Shown here: one piece after another, positions 1 through 9,055 of the stretch | How the letters are laid out: each line of letters begins with the position of its first letter | Numbering within the stretch: the first letter of the stretch is position 1 | Assembly (NCBI GenBank): GCA_949291555.1 | Contig: CASEWE010000004.1 | Coordinates: 62,001-126,000 of the forward strand | DNA from: an uncultured Bacteroidales bacterium | GTDB taxonomy: Bacteria > Bacteroidota > Bacteroidia > Bacteroidales > P3 | DNA: 64,000 nucleotides | Direction of reading: 5' to 3' | Position numbers and translations under genes: made by a program | The notes under the pieces: model-generated | What the model was told of the DNA's origin: nothing | Databases searched by the model: none | Seen by the model: the letters and a program-made list of their open reading frames with translations, nothing else

Positions 1-151
1 CTCCGTGCAAGACAACAGTGAAAAGCAGGTCGTCGGAAGCTTCGATGCCGAGAAGGGCTTTCCCGATTTCCAAGTGCCCGCTGCTGCTGACAGGCAGGAA
101 TTCGGTAAGGCCTTGGAGCAGGCCCAGCAGGAGTGCGTCTAATCCGCTCAT
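1..151 (-). CDS. uppP: Undecaprenyl-diphosphatase UppP (BacA), N-terminal fragment
   Basis: Membrane enzyme that dephosphorylates undecaprenyl diphosphate to recycle the lipid carrier for peptidoglycan and glycan assembly. Only about the first 50 residues are present; the gene runs off the left edge. The fragment opens [14 protein letters not shown] and carries the family signature [12 protein letters not shown] at about residues 17-28. The start is the ATG at 149-151, just after the DUF3098 stop at 153-155, so the two are tightly coupled. The order ftsX, DUF3098, uppP is common in Bacteroidota and supports the call. Confidence 0.9.
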   Translation of the reverse strand, partial: MSGLDALLLGLLQGLTEFLPVSSSGHLEIGKALLGIEASDDLLFTVVLHG

Positions 152-152
152 G

Positions 153-422
153 CTATTTCTTGGGTTTTATCATGATGGCGAAAATCTCGATGACGAAGCC
201 GCCGAGGATGACAATCGGGGCCACGACCAAGCGGCGGGCGTTGAAAAGCTCGTAGCTGAACACGTCCGGGTCATCGCTCCCGCCGCCGGTGAGCAGCATG
301 TACCCGATGGCCAGCACGACGATGCCCGCGATCATCAGGATGTAGTTCTCGCGCCCGAAGGCGAAGTCGAATATTTTCTTTTTCCCGGAAGAGGTGTCTG
401 TTGTCTTTTCGTTTTTCGTCAT
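153..422 (-). CDS. DUF3098 small membrane protein
   Basis: Small protein of unknown function found beside ftsX across Bacteroidota. The frame has two membrane segments (about [17 protein letters not shown] and [20 protein letters not shown]) separated by a short loop that includes the family-like stretch [14 protein letters not shown] chose the ATG at 422, giving 89 residues ([10 protein letters not shown]...), because it matches the usual family length. An in-frame ATG at 476 would add 18 residues. It lies between ftsX and uppP in what looks like one operon. A role in envelope or division work with FtsX is only an inference from context. Confidence 0.8.
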   Translation of the reverse strand: MTKNEKTTDTSSGKKKIFDFAFGRENYILMIAGIVVLAIGYMLLTGGGSDDPDVFSYELFNARRLVVAPIVILGGFVIEIFAIMIKPKK

Positions 423-515
423 GTCTTGAGGACTTGCTTGTTTATGGTTTTGCAATGTTTTCCTGCCAAGGGGCATTCTTTTTCCTATTGCCGGCCGGCC
501 CGCTTTTGTCCGCGT

Positions 516-1397
516 TTAGTCGTAAATCCGGTCTGAATTTCTCATTTTCAAGTATTTGTTTACCGAAATCCAAGCGGAAACCATGGTAAAGGCAATGCCT
601 GTAGCCAGCACGATGGCGAAAACCAAGGCTATCATGGGCAAATCCCCGGCATTGATGATTTCGGGGGCTTTCCGGTTCAGATAGGCCAGAAGGGCGGATG
701 CGAGCACGATGGCGATGAAGGCACCGGCAAGGCCCTGCGCCAGGCTTTTTTTCAGGAACGGCTTGCGGATGAAGCCCGGGGTGGCGCCGACCAACTGCAT
801 GGTGTTTATATTGAATCGTTTGGAATATATCAGCAAGCGTATGGTATTGCTGATAAGATAGATGGCCACAATCAGGATGAAAAGGCTCGCGATGCTCAGC
901 CAGAAGCTGATTTTCGCTACATTGTCGTTTACCAGGCGGATCAGGTCGGGCTGGTAATACATCTCTTTGACAAGGTGGTAGCGGGTAAGTTCTTCTTCGA
1001 ACTTGGTAATGCTGTCCTGGTTGGCGTAATCGGCTTTGAGATGGATCTCGATGGAAGGGAGCAGCGGGTTGTAGCCGAGGAAATCCACAAAGTCCTGGCC
1101 AAGATCTTCCTGCAGTTCCTTGGCGGCTTCTTCCTTGCTGATGTAGCGGGAACTTTTCACGAAAGGCGACTTGTCGATGATCGCTTTCATGTCCATGATG
1201 TCTTGTTCCCGGGTGTATTCCTTGATCATCAGCGTGAACCCGATGTTTTCCTTCACATAGTCCGAAACCTTCCGGGTGTAGCCCAGCATCAGTCCTTGGA
1301 TGCTGAGCAGGAAGAGCACGGTGGCGATGGAAAGGACCGTGGTCACGTGCGCGCCTCGGATGCGTTTGCGTTCCAGTTGCTCGTCTTCTTTTTGCAT
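516..1397 (-). CDS. ftsX: Cell division protein FtsX
   Basis: Permease-like partner of the FtsE ATPase; FtsEX controls peptidoglycan hydrolases at the division site. The 293-residue protein has a basic cytoplasmic N-terminus, a first membrane helix at about residues 20-43, an extracytoplasmic domain of roughly 120 residues, and three C-terminal helices (about 165-188, 215-240, 255-282). This is the standard FtsX layout and length. ftsE is not next to it in the window. A phylum-type -7 box lies 53 bases upstream, so ftsX appears to lead an ftsX-DUF3098-uppP transcript. Confidence 0.92.
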   Translation of the reverse strand: MQKEDEQLERKRIRGAHVTTVLSIATVLFLLSIQGLMLGYTRKVSDYVKENIGFTLMIKEYTREQDIMDMKAIIDKSPFVKSSRYISKEEAAKELQEDLGQDFVDFLGYNPLLPSIEIHLKADYANQDSITKFEEELTRYHLVKEMYYQPDLIRLVNDNVAKISFWLSIASLFILIVAIYLISNTIRLLIYSKRFNINTMQLVGATPGFIRKPFLKKSLAQGLAGAFIAIVLASALLAYLNRKAPEIINAGDLPMIALVFAIVLATGIAFTMVSAWISVNKYLKMRNSDRIYD

Positions 1398-1449
1398 GAT
1401 CTTGCAGGATGGTTTGGCCTTTTGCTTTGGCAGGGAGGCGTAAAGCGGG

Positions 1450-1457
1450 CAAATATA
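1450..1457 (-). promoter_or_regulatory. -7 promoter box for ftsX
   Basis: On the minus strand this reads TATATTTG, an exact match to the Bacteroidota TAnnTTTG box. It sits in the gap between the histidine kinase and ftsX, pointing at ftsX, with about 45 bases of leader. No convincing TTTG -33 box was found. Confidence 0.6.
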
Positions 1458-1529
1458 CGAATATATTCTGTAAATGCTGAGCCAAGGAGCGGCTTTCCGT
1501 TGGGGAGCCTGCCTTTGCCAGGCGGGGGC

Positions 1530-2864
1530 TTACGGGCTGGGATTTTCTTGCGTGAGGTTCCGGAAGCCCGTTACCTGGAAACAGTGCATGCCATCCTCGA
1601 ACGAATACGAGAGTTGCAGCCCGTATTCCTGGCAAATGGCCTGGCAGATAGCCAGCCCTAAGCCGGCGGTGCCTTTCGAGGAGTCCTGCTGGTAGAACCG
1701 TTCGAAGATTTTCCCGGACGGAAGGGGCGAGGAGCCGCTGTTCGAAACCGAGAAGCGATCCGGGTCGAGGAAAATCCGGATTTCCCCGTTCGGAGGCGTA
1801 TGCACAAAGGCGTTTTTCAGCAGATTATCCACCAGCAACCGGCATAAGACAGGATTGATGACCGCATCCACGTCCTTTTCCATCGATTCTTCCGGTCCTG
1901 TCCCGGTTTCCCCATAGCGGCAAGCGATGTTTTTCGAAGCGAATATTTCCTGGAGGTTTTCCACGGCCTGTCTGGCCAAGGGCCTTATGGAAACCCGTTC
2001 CCGCTGCGTGTAGGCCCCGTTCTCGATGCGGCTCAGCTGCAGCAGGTCTTTCTGCATGCGCGCCATCTTTTTAAGGGTTTGCAATACGGAAGCCAGTTCC
2101 AGGAAAAGGGTTTCGTCCAAATCGGGCTTTTGCAGCAGTTGTTCAATGCGGTTGAGGCAGACCGCCACGGGGGTCTGCATCTCGTGCGCGGCGTTGTCGA
2201 CGAAGAACTTCTGTTGCCGGTACAGGACTTGGGTCCGTTCGAATTGCCGTTCCACCGCCCGGCTCAATTTTGAAAACTCCTTTACTTTCGTGTCGATGCC
2301 CGGAGCGGGATTCTCCTTTTCGATGTCGAACCGGTCTATCCACGCCAAGAGGCGGTAGAGGGGCTGCATGTTTTTCTCGATAACAAAATAATTAATTATC
2401 AAGATAATAACTAAGAGGAGAAAGTACAAGATCAGAACCCATCCGTAAATGGAATTTTGCAAATCCCGTTGCCGCTGGATGTCGGCTTGGGCTTGGAAGA
2501 GGAAATAACGGTCCTGCGAGATCTTGAACACGATCTGGATGCGGCGGTAAGTCCTCTTTTCCCGAGTCCCTTCCGCGTATTTCAGGGTAGAAAGGGAAAA
2601 ATCCTGCCGTTGCCGCGCGTAGGAAGCCGGTATTTCCACGAAAGAATGGGAAATGAGCTCGGCCGGGTCGTTTTGCGCCAAGGGAACATCGGGGTAGTCG
2701 CTCAGGAAAAGCGAAATTTCCTCCTCGGCGTAAGCATTGAGCCGAAGGTCGGTCTGGCTCAGGAAGTCCCGTTCCAAGTACACGCAGAACAAAAGCGTCC
2801 ACAAGGAAAGGATGAAGAACAGGATCAGGGAAAGCCTGTTCATGATCAGCCGGATCAGCTTCAT
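1530..2864 (-). CDS. Two-component sensor histidine kinase
   Basis: Inner-membrane kinase that should phosphorylate the adjacent response regulator. Length is 444 residues. A first helix covers about 8-29, a periplasmic sensor region of about 110 residues follows, and a second helix lies at about 140-161. The HisKA H-box is NAAHEMQTPVA with the phospho-accepting His at 227. The ATPase domain shows an N-box (LLVDNLLKNAFVHTP), a weak G1/F region (KIFERFYQQD) and a G2 motif GTAGLGLAIC. The start ATG overlaps the regulator's stop by 4 bases, so translation is coupled. The signal sensed cannot be told from sequence. Confidence 0.9.
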   Translation of the reverse strand: MKLIRLIMNRLSLILFFILSLWTLLFCVYLERDFLSQTDLRLNAYAEEEISLFLSDYPDVPLAQNDPAELISHSFVEIPASYARQRQDFSLSTLKYAEGTREKRTYRRIQIVFKISQDRYFLFQAQADIQRQRDLQNSIYGWVLILYFLLLVIILIINYFVIEKNMQPLYRLLAWIDRFDIEKENPAPGIDTKVKEFSKLSRAVERQFERTQVLYRQQKFFVDNAAHEMQTPVAVCLNRIEQLLQKPDLDETLFLELASVLQTLKKMARMQKDLLQLSRIENGAYTQRERVSIRPLARQAVENLQEIFASKNIACRYGETGTGPEESMEKDVDAVINPVLCRLLVDNLLKNAFVHTPPNGEIRIFLDPDRFSVSNSGSSPLPSGKIFERFYQQDSSKGTAGLGLAICQAICQEYGLQLSYSFEDGMHCFQVTGFRNLTQENPSP

Positions 2865-3619
2865 GGCATTTCTTTTTTCCCGGGCCGGGGATTTTCTTCT
2901 TCCGGTTCCGTTTCCGTTTCCCCTTTACCGGAGCCGGAGGGGAGAGGCGGCTGCGAAAGCTTGTAGCCGAAGCCGTAGACCGACTGTATGGCGATGTCCG
3001 CGCCGGCCTCCTTGAGTTTCTTCTTCAGGTTGGCCACCTGCTGGTAGACATAGTTGAAGTTGTCGGACTGGTCGGCATGATCGCCCCAGACGGCTTCGGC
3101 CAGGGCCTGCTTGTCGATGACCCTTTCCGGGCGGTTCAGGAAATATTGGAGGATATGGAATTCCTTGTGGAGCAAGTTCAGGGCTTTTCCCGAAACCGTC
3201 GCGGCCCGTTCTTCCGGAAAAAGTTCCACGTTGCCTGCCGTCAAGGATTTCCGGCCTCCTTGCCTGCGGCGGGAATGGCTTTTTACGCGGGCCAGCAGTT
3301 CGCTCAGGTCGAAAGGCTTGGGAAGGTAATCGTCGGCACCCAGATCCAGCCCGGTCACCCGGTCTTCGACCGAGGACTTGGCCGAAGTGATGATGATTTG
3401 CGCCGGATTGGACTTGTCGGTAATCAGCGGCAGGAGGTCGAGCCCGTTTCCATCGGGAAGCATCAAGTCCAAAAGCACGATATCGTATTCGTAAAGCCCG
3501 ATTTTTTCTTCGGCCGTGGCAAAATCCGGAGCGGTTTCCACCACGAAACCGTTTTCCGATAGCATTTGGGCCATCATGCGGGCCAATTGGCCTTCATCTT
3601 CCACAATGAGGATCTTCAT
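2861..3619 (-). CDS. OmpR/PhoB-family response regulator
   Basis: DNA-binding response regulator of 252 residues. The receiver domain (about 1-120) has the acidic pocket VEDEG near the N-terminus, the phosphorylation site in LLDLMLPDGNG (Asp51) and the conserved Lys in YLPKPF. The C-terminal half is a winged helix (KEFHILQYFLNRPERVIDK... DNFNYVYQQVANLKKKL). A polar, Pro/Glu-rich tail of about 25 residues follows. It precedes the histidine kinase with a 4-base overlap and lies 44 bases after leuS, so all three may share a transcript. Target genes are unknown. Confidence 0.92.
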   Translation of the reverse strand: MKILIVEDEGQLARMMAQMLSENGFVVETAPDFATAEEKIGLYEYDIVLLDLMLPDGNGLDLLPLITDKSNPAQIIITSAKSSVEDRVTGLDLGADDYLPKPFDLSELLARVKSHSRRRQGGRKSLTAGNVELFPEERAATVSGKALNLLHKEFHILQYFLNRPERVIDKQALAEAVWGDHADQSDNFNYVYQQVANLKKKLKEAGADIAIQSVYGFGYKLSQPPLPSGSGKGETETEPEEENPRPGKKEMP

Positions 3620-3663
3620 ACGCTTTTTTTTGCCCGCGCGGGGGATGGGTCAGGAAACATGGA

Positions 3664-6531
3664 TCAGAAAACGATGTTGATGATTCGTTTCGGTACCACG
3701 ATGACTTTCTTCACGGTTTTCCCTTCCGTCCATTTCAGGGTCGACGCATTGTCCAAGGCGGCCTGCCGGATTTCATCCGGATTCATGTCGAGCGGCAGTT
3801 CGAGGTTGAAGCGCATCTTCCCGTTGAAAGATACCGGATAGTTGAACGTCTTGTCTATGGTGTATTGTTCCTCGTAGCGGGGATATTGCGCGTAGGAAAT
3901 GCTCGGTTCGTGCCCCAAGGCTTCCCAAACCTCTTCGGCAAGGTGGGGAGCATAGGGCGAAAGCAGGATCGTGAACGTCTCCCAGATCGTTTTTTTCCGG
4001 CAGCCTATCTCGGAAAGCTCGTTAAGCGCGATCATGAAGCCGCTCACCGCCGTGTTGAACGAGAAGCGTTCGGTGTCGTCGGAAATGCGCTTGATGGTCT
4101 TGTGCAGGATCTTGAGTTCCTGAGGCGTGGGAGGAAGGTCTTCCAGGCGGAGCGCGCCTGTGCTTTCATCGAAGCAGGTTTTCCAAAATTTCTTCAAAAA
4201 GCGGTGAACGCCTTCTATCCCTTTGGTATCCCAGGGTTTCGACTGTTCGATAGGGCCGAGGAACATCTCGTACATGCGCAGGGTGTCGGCCCCGTACTTT
4301 TCCACGATTTCGTCCGGGTTCTCTACATTGTACATGGATTTGGACATTTTCTCCACTTCGGCCCCGCAAAGGTATTTCCCGCCTTCCAGGACGAATTCCG
4401 CTTGCGCCAAGTCGGGCATCCATTTGCGGAAAGCTTCGGTGTCGAGCACATCGTGGTCGGTCAAGTGGATATCCACATGCACGGCATCGCAGAAGTCCTC
4501 GCGGCCCGCGATGTTTTTGGAAACGAAAACCAGGCGCCCTTCTCTTCCGGAGTCGGCGGGGATTCCCGGAAGCGCCTTTTCCGGATGCGCTTGCAGGCAT
4601 TTCCGGTAAGATTCCCAATTGAGGCGGTAGGCGAAGTTGCTCCGTCCTTGGATCATTCCTTGGTTGATGAGCCTTTTGTAGGGCTCGTCTTCGCATACCA
4701 AGCCCGAATCGTACAAGAACTTGTTCCAAAAGCGGGAGTAGATCAAATGCCCGGTAGCATGTTCGGCCCCGCCCACATAGAGGTCCACTTGCTTCCAGTA
4801 CCGGTTCGCCTGCTGGGAAACCAAAGCTTGGCCGTTGTGCGGATCCATGTAGCGGAGGTAATAGGCGCTCGACCCGGCAAAGCCCGGCATCGTGCTGGTT
4901 TCGAGTGGATAACCTTCTTCCGTGCACCAGTCCTTGGCCCTTGCTAAAGGCGGTTCGCCGTCTTCGGTCGGGAGGTACTTGTCGATGTCCGGCAAGCGCA
5001 GAGGAAGCTTGTCTTCGGGCAGCGTGCAAGCAATCCCGTCTTTGTAATAGACCGGGAAAGGTTCTCCCCAGTACCGTTGCCGGCTGAAGATGGCATCGCG
5101 CAGGCGGAAGTTGACCCGGGCTTTCCCGATGCCTTTCTTTTCGATCTCCTGGACCATGCGGGCGATGGCTTCTTTCACCGGGAGCCCGTTCAGGAAGCCC
5201 GAATTGATCAGCACGCCGTCTTTGGCTTCATAGGCCTCTTTTTCGACATCCCCGCCGGATACCACTTGCCGGACGGGGAGGTTGAAATGCCGGGCGAAGC
5301 GGTAGTCGCGGCTGTCGTGCGCGGCAACGGCCATGATGGCGCCCGTCCCGTAACCGGCAAGGACGTATTCGGATATCCAGACGGGCAGTTTCTCGCCCGT
5401 GAACGGGTGGATGGCGAAAGAACCGGTGAAAACCCCGCTGACCCGGTTCACATCGGCCTGGCGCTCGCGTTCGGTCCGGTTCCGCGCGTATTTCACGTAG
5501 GCTTCCACTTCTTCTTTCCGCTCCGGGGCAGTCAAAGCGGGAATGTCTTCGTGTTCGGGGCAAAGCACCATGAAGCTCACGCCGAAGAGCGTGTCGGGCC
5601 GGGTCGTGAAAATGGAAAGCCCTTTTTCCAGGCCTTTTTCAGCGGCATGGTCGATCGGGAAGGTCATTTGCACCCCTACGCTTTTCCCTATCCAGTTCCG
5701 TTGCATTTCTTTCAAGGAAGGGCTCCATTGCAGTCCCTCCAAGCCGTCAAGCAGCCTTTGGGCGTAGGCGGTGATGCGCAACGACCATTGCTTCATTAAT
5801 TTGCGTTCAACCGGATACCCGCCCCGTTGCGAAAGGCCGTTGACGACCTCGTCGTTGGCGAGGACCGTTCCGAGCTTGGGGCACCAATTCACTACCGTGT
5901 CGGAAAGGAAAGCCAGGCGGTAGTTCATCAGGATGTCTGCCTTTTCCTTTTCATTGAACTTAGCCCAGGCTTCGGCCGGGAACACGGGATGCGGCGTGCA
6001 GGCAGCTTCTTCGAGAAGCGCGGCGTTGCCTTCCTTGGAAAGCCTTTCCACCAATTCTTCCATGGGACGGGCTTTTTGCCGGACTTGGTCGTACCAGCTG
6101 TGGAAAAGCCGGATGAAGACCCATTGCGTCCAATGGTAGTAATCCGGATCGCATGTGCGCACTTCGCGATCCCAGTCGAAAGAAAAGCCCAGCAGGTTGA
6201 GCTGGCGGCGGTAGCGTTCTATGTTTTTCCGGGTGGTCTCGGCCGGATGCTGCCCGGTCTGGATGGCGTATTGCTCGGCCGGGAGCCCGTAGGCGTCGAA
6301 TCCCATGGGATGCAGCACGTTGAAACCCTGCAAGCGTTTGTAACGGGCGTAAATGTCGCTGGCGATGTAGCCGAGGGGATGCCCTACGTGCAGGCCGGCG
6401 CCGGAAGGATAGGGGAACATGTCGAGCACGTAGTATTTGGGCTTTTCCGAAAGATTGGAGGCTTTGAAAGTCTTTTCTTTTTCCCAGTATGCCTGCCACC
6501 GGGCTTCAATTTTCCTGAAATCGTAATCCAT
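3664..6531 (-). CDS. leuS: Leucyl-tRNA synthetase
   Basis: Cytoplasmic class Ia synthetase that charges tRNA-Leu. Length is 955 residues, within the bacterial range though somewhat long. The HIGH-type motif is HVGH in [14 protein letters not shown] near residue 50, and the KMSKS motif is intact ([14 protein letters not shown]). A CP1 editing domain occupies the middle ([15 protein letters not shown] is its threonine-rich region). The ATG at 6529-6531 gives the canonical start [16 protein letters not shown]. It is followed at 44 bases by the response regulator. Confidence 0.97.
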   Translation of the reverse strand: MDYDFRKIEARWQAYWEKEKTFKASNLSEKPKYYVLDMFPYPSGAGLHVGHPLGYIASDIYARYKRLQGFNVLHPMGFDAYGLPAEQYAIQTGQHPAETTRKNIERYRRQLNLLGFSFDWDREVRTCDPDYYHWTQWVFIRLFHSWYDQVRQKARPMEELVERLSKEGNAALLEEAACTPHPVFPAEAWAKFNEKEKADILMNYRLAFLSDTVVNWCPKLGTVLANDEVVNGLSQRGGYPVERKLMKQWSLRITAYAQRLLDGLEGLQWSPSLKEMQRNWIGKSVGVQMTFPIDHAAEKGLEKGLSIFTTRPDTLFGVSFMVLCPEHEDIPALTAPERKEEVEAYVKYARNRTERERQADVNRVSGVFTGSFAIHPFTGEKLPVWISEYVLAGYGTGAIMAVAAHDSRDYRFARHFNLPVRQVVSGGDVEKEAYEAKDGVLINSGFLNGLPVKEAIARMVQEIEKKGIGKARVNFRLRDAIFSRQRYWGEPFPVYYKDGIACTLPEDKLPLRLPDIDKYLPTEDGEPPLARAKDWCTEEGYPLETSTMPGFAGSSAYYLRYMDPHNGQALVSQQANRYWKQVDLYVGGAEHATGHLIYSRFWNKFLYDSGLVCEDEPYKRLINQGMIQGRSNFAYRLNWESYRKCLQAHPEKALPGIPADSGREGRLVFVSKNIAGREDFCDAVHVDIHLTDHDVLDTEAFRKWMPDLAQAEFVLEGGKYLCGAEVEKMSKSMYNVENPDEIVEKYGADTLRMYEMFLGPIEQSKPWDTKGIEGVHRFLKKFWKTCFDESTGALRLEDLPPTPQELKILHKTIKRISDDTERFSFNTAVSGFMIALNELSEIGCRKKTIWETFTILLSPYAPHLAEEVWEALGHEPSISYAQYPRYEEQYTIDKTFNYPVSFNGKMRFNLELPLDMNPDEIRQAALDNASTLKWTEGKTVKKVIVVPKRIINIVF

Positions 6532-6673
6532 AGGTGTGCGTGTGATGAGCGTTCAAGTTTTATCCGGGCAAGAGGCGGAGGCCTTTGCCGGCCTTGCTTC
6601 CGGAAAAAGCCCGCGAAGGGTTTCCTGCGAAGGGTTTCCGGAAAGAAACGAGGACTTTCCCGCATGTTGCGCG

Positions 6674-6681
6674 CAAAGGTA
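6674..6681 (-). promoter_or_regulatory. -7 promoter box for leuS
   Basis: The minus strand reads TACCTTTG, an exact TAnnTTTG match. This leaves a leader of about 135 bases before leuS. No T-box or other riboswitch fold was recognised in that leader. The 312-base gap 6532-6843 otherwise holds only the tandem repeat at 6729-6788. Confidence 0.5.
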
Positions 6682-6728
6682 ATCAAAAAAGCCTTTCCGC
6701 CTGTTTCCCGCGGGTATCGGGGAGCGGA

Positions 6729-6788
6729 GATCGGGAAAGGGGAAAGAAGAGCGGGAAAGGGGAAAGAAGAGCGGGAAAGGGGAAAGGC
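6729..6788. repeat. Three-copy 20-bp purine-rich tandem repeat
   Basis: Three head-to-tail units start at 6729, 6749 and 6769. Each is close to gagcgggaaaggggaaagaa; unit 1 has gat for gag and the last unit ends ggc. All lie between the leuS promoter and the end of the UbiA-like gene. The strand is strongly purine-biased (A and G only over long stretches). It does not contain a TAnnTTTG box. Function unknown; replication-slippage origin is likely. Confidence 0.85.
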
Positions 6789-6843
6789 AACCGCGCATTC
6801 GATTCGGGCATCCGCAAGGCGGGCTTCCGGCGGGGAAGCGTCT

Positions 6844-7515
6844 TCAAGCGCAGGAACGGGATGCCAGCAGAACGGCAAGTCCGAGAAGGTAGAGCGCAGG
6901 CCCGGCCCATTCGAAAGGAACCCGCTTCCCGTCCGGACAGGAAGCTCCCTCTCCTTTCCCGTCCCAGCGGCGGTCCAAGGCCGGGAACAAAGTTCCGACG
7001 ATTACGGGAAGCGAGTAGTGCTGCAGGGATTTTTGCCGGGAATACCGGGAGAGGTTGTGCAGGAAGGCCCATGCGAAGAAGCTGCAGCCGGCAAGGATCC
7101 CGCATTCGACGACTTCGGCAGGCCAAGGGAAAGCGTAGCTTGCGGCCGTTCCGCCCGACAAGGCGTAGCCTTGGAACCAGGCGGGACCGAAAATCCAGGC
7201 CAAGGCGGCTTCGCCCAAGCCGATGAAGCGCAAGGGCCAGAAATAAAGGAGGAGAAGAAGGAGGTGGAAGAGCCAGAACGTTCCGGCGGCCCCGCCTGAG
7301 AGGAAGCATCCGGGCAAGGCTGTCGAGAATGCCGCAGCCAAGACGAAAGCAGCGCTCTTTTTCCGCCCGTAGAGCCAAAGGAGGCAGCCTTCCCCGGCAA
7401 GGCTCCAGGAAACGGCCCATAACCCGCTTTCCACCCCCGGCGGGAACGGGAAGAGAAGGAAGGCGGAGAGGATGTCGAGGGCCAGAAGGCAAGAAAAGGC
7501 CAAATGCGCGCGCAT
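6844..7515 (-). CDS. UbiA/MenA-like membrane protein lacking catalytic Asp motifs
   Basis: A 223-residue, very hydrophobic protein with about six to seven membrane segments. Residues 97-120 (RFIGLGEAALAWIFGP...) resemble the MenA region with Gly-Leu-Gly-Glu and Phe-Phe-Gly. Residues 150-174 (LHNLSRYSRQKSLQHYSLPV) occupy the place of the second UbiA motif, NNxRDxxxD...KRTLAV, but the aspartates are missing. The N-terminal NDxxD motif is also absent. I chose the ATG at 7515 because a good promoter box lies about 25 bases upstream; a longer frame to 7734 would run across the nqrA start. It is a probable catalytically dead or diverged paralogue. The family link is my inference from pattern, not from a search. 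Confidence 0.55.
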   Translation of the reverse strand: MRAHLAFSCLLALDILSAFLLFPFPPGVESGLWAVSWSLAGEGCLLWLYGRKKSAAFVLAAAFSTALPGCFLSGGAAGTFWLFHLLLLLLYFWPLRFIGLGEAALAWIFGPAWFQGYALSGGTAASYAFPWPAEVVECGILAGCSFFAWAFLHNLSRYSRQKSLQHYSLPVIVGTLFPALDRRWDGKGEGASCPDGKRVPFEWAGPALYLLGLAVLLASRSCA

Positions 7516-7539
7516 AATTCTTTTGTACAAAAAACCGGG

Positions 7540-7547
7540 CAAAATTA
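7540..7547 (-). promoter_or_regulatory. -7 promoter box for the UbiA-like gene
   Basis: The minus strand reads TAATTTTG, an exact TAnnTTTG match. Transcription would start about 20 bases before the ATG at 7515, which supports that start over longer alternatives. Confidence 0.55.
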
Positions 7548-7597
7548 GCCAAAAAAGCCAAGCGGAAATACGCTCGGCCGGATATGGCAAATTTGCG

Positions 7598-7605
7598 TAT
7601 ATTCG
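7598..7605 (+). promoter_or_regulatory. Possible -7 box for the nqr operon
   Basis: TATATTCG, one mismatch from TAnnTTTG, lies 43 bases before the nqrA ATG. It is divergent from the UbiA-like gene's promoter. No clear -33 box is seen, so this is tentative. Confidence 0.35.
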
Positions 7606-7648
7606 CGCCCTGAATGGCATAGCCATGGTTCCATCGTAATTGAAGCTT

Positions 7649-9007
7649 ATGGAAAAGGTCATCAAACTTCGACGGGGGCTCGATATCCGGATAGAGGGTT
7701 GCCCGGACAGTTCCTTGAACGCCCCTACGGTCACTTATCGCAAATATGCCGTGAAACCGACGGATTTCTACGGAATGCAGCCCAAACTTTCCGTGCAGGT
7801 TTCCGATCGGGTAATGGCAGGTTCCCCGCTTTTCCTCGACAAGAAAAAACCTCGAATCAAGGTGGTTTCGCCGGTGAGCGGAGTCGTGGAAGAAGTGGTT
7901 TACGGTCCTCGCCGGGTCATCGAGGAAATCCGGATTCTGGCTGACGAGAAAATCGAATACAAGGATTTCGGCCCGCTTTCCCTGGCTTCGGCCGACGCGG
8001 AAGCCATCAAGGAGAAACTGCTTGATTCGGGGCTTTGGCCTTTTATCCGGCAAAGGCCTTACGACTTGCCGGCGGATCCGGACACGGCTCCCCGCGATAT
8101 TTTCGTTTCGGCTTTCGACACGGCGCCCTTGGCTCCCGATACGGATATGCTGATTCACGGGCAGGAAGCGTATTTCCAGCTCGGGATCACGGCGCTTTCC
8201 AAACTGACGGCAGGCAAGGTCCATATCGGCGTGCATCGGGCCAAGACGGCCTCCCCGGCTTTCCTCGAATGCAAAGATGCCGAAGTGCATGTGTTCGACG
8301 GGCCGCATCCTTGCGGGAACGTGGGCATACAAATCCACCATATCCGTCCCATTAATAAAGGTGACGTAGTCTGGTACGTGCAGCCTCAGGACGTGGCAGT
8401 CATGGGCCGGCTTTTTTCAAAAGGCATCTACGATGCCACCAAGGTTGTGGCCTTGGCGGGTTCCGAAGTGGTGAAGACCGGTTACCACAAGATTCTTTCC
8501 GGCCTCTGCCTTTCCTATTTGCTCGAACGCAACCTCAAGCGCGAAAAGGACATCCGGGTCATCAGCGGGAACGTCCTTACCGGGACCAAAATCCGCCCGG
8601 ACGGGTACATAGGGGCTTTCGACAACATGGTAAGCGTGATTCCCGAAGGGAACCGCTACCGTTTCCTGGGCTGGCTTACCCTGGGGTTGAACACTTTCAG
8701 TTATTCGCGCACTTTCTGGTCGTGGCTCGCCGGGAAGCGCAAATACCGCATGGATACCAACACGAACGGGGAAACGCGGGCCTTTGTCCTTACCGGGCAG
8801 TATGAAAAAGTCCTTCCGATGGACATTTACCCGATGCAATTGCTCAAGGCTTGCTTGGCCAAGGATATTGAAAACATGGAAGCCTTGGGCATTTACGAAG
8901 TTTCGCCCGAGGATTTCGCCTTGTGCGAATACATCGACGCGTCCAAGATAGAAATCCAGAAAATCATCCGGGAAAGCCTGGAATTCCTGCGCAAGGAAGT
9001 CGGATAA
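7649..9007 (+). CDS. nqrA: Na+-translocating NADH:quinone reductase subunit A
   Basis: First gene of a complete six-gene nqr operon. NQR oxidises NADH, reduces menaquinone and exports Na+. NqrA is the peripheral subunit linked to the quinone site. The product begins MEKVIKLRRGLDIRIEG, matching the typical NqrA start I-K-L-x-K/R-G-L-D-I. At 452 residues it is full length. The frame also opens at a TTG at 7640, but the ATG at 7649 fits the family better. nqrB follows after a 48-base gap. Confidence 0.95.
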   Translation: MEKVIKLRRGLDIRIEGCPDSSLNAPTVTYRKYAVKPTDFYGMQPKLSVQVSDRVMAGSPLFLDKKKPRIKVVSPVSGVVEEVVYGPRRVIEEIRILADEKIEYKDFGPLSLASADAEAIKEKLLDSGLWPFIRQRPYDLPADPDTAPRDIFVSAFDTAPLAPDTDMLIHGQEAYFQLGITALSKLTAGKVHIGVHRAKTASPAFLECKDAEVHVFDGPHPCGNVGIQIHHIRPINKGDVVWYVQPQDVAVMGRLFSKGIYDATKVVALAGSEVVKTGYHKILSGLCLSYLLERNLKREKDIRVISGNVLTGTKIRPDGYIGAFDNMVSVIPEGNRYRFLGWLTLGLNTFSYSRTFWSWLAGKRKYRMDTNTNGETRAFVLTGQYEKVLPMDIYPMQLLKACLAKDIENMEALGIYEVSPEDFALCEYIDASKIEIQKIIRESLEFLRKEVG

Positions 9008-9055
9008 GCTTCGGGCGGGGAACAACTGTTGTTAGGAAATATCAAGCAGAGAAAT

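Noticed and set aside
1507..1523. Hairpin after the histidine kinase considered as its terminator
   Set aside because: The stem is only about five base pairs and no T-run follows on the minus strand.
6532..6673. T-box or leucine riboswitch in the leuS leader
   Set aside because: No T-box sequence, specifier loop or antiterminator could be recognised, and T-boxes are not typical of this phylum.
5827..7299. Plus-strand open frame of about 490 codons over the start of leuS and the UbiA-like gene
   Set aside because: It runs antisense through the conserved leuS N-terminus and then across the tandem repeat; composition is Arg/Gly-rich with no domain.
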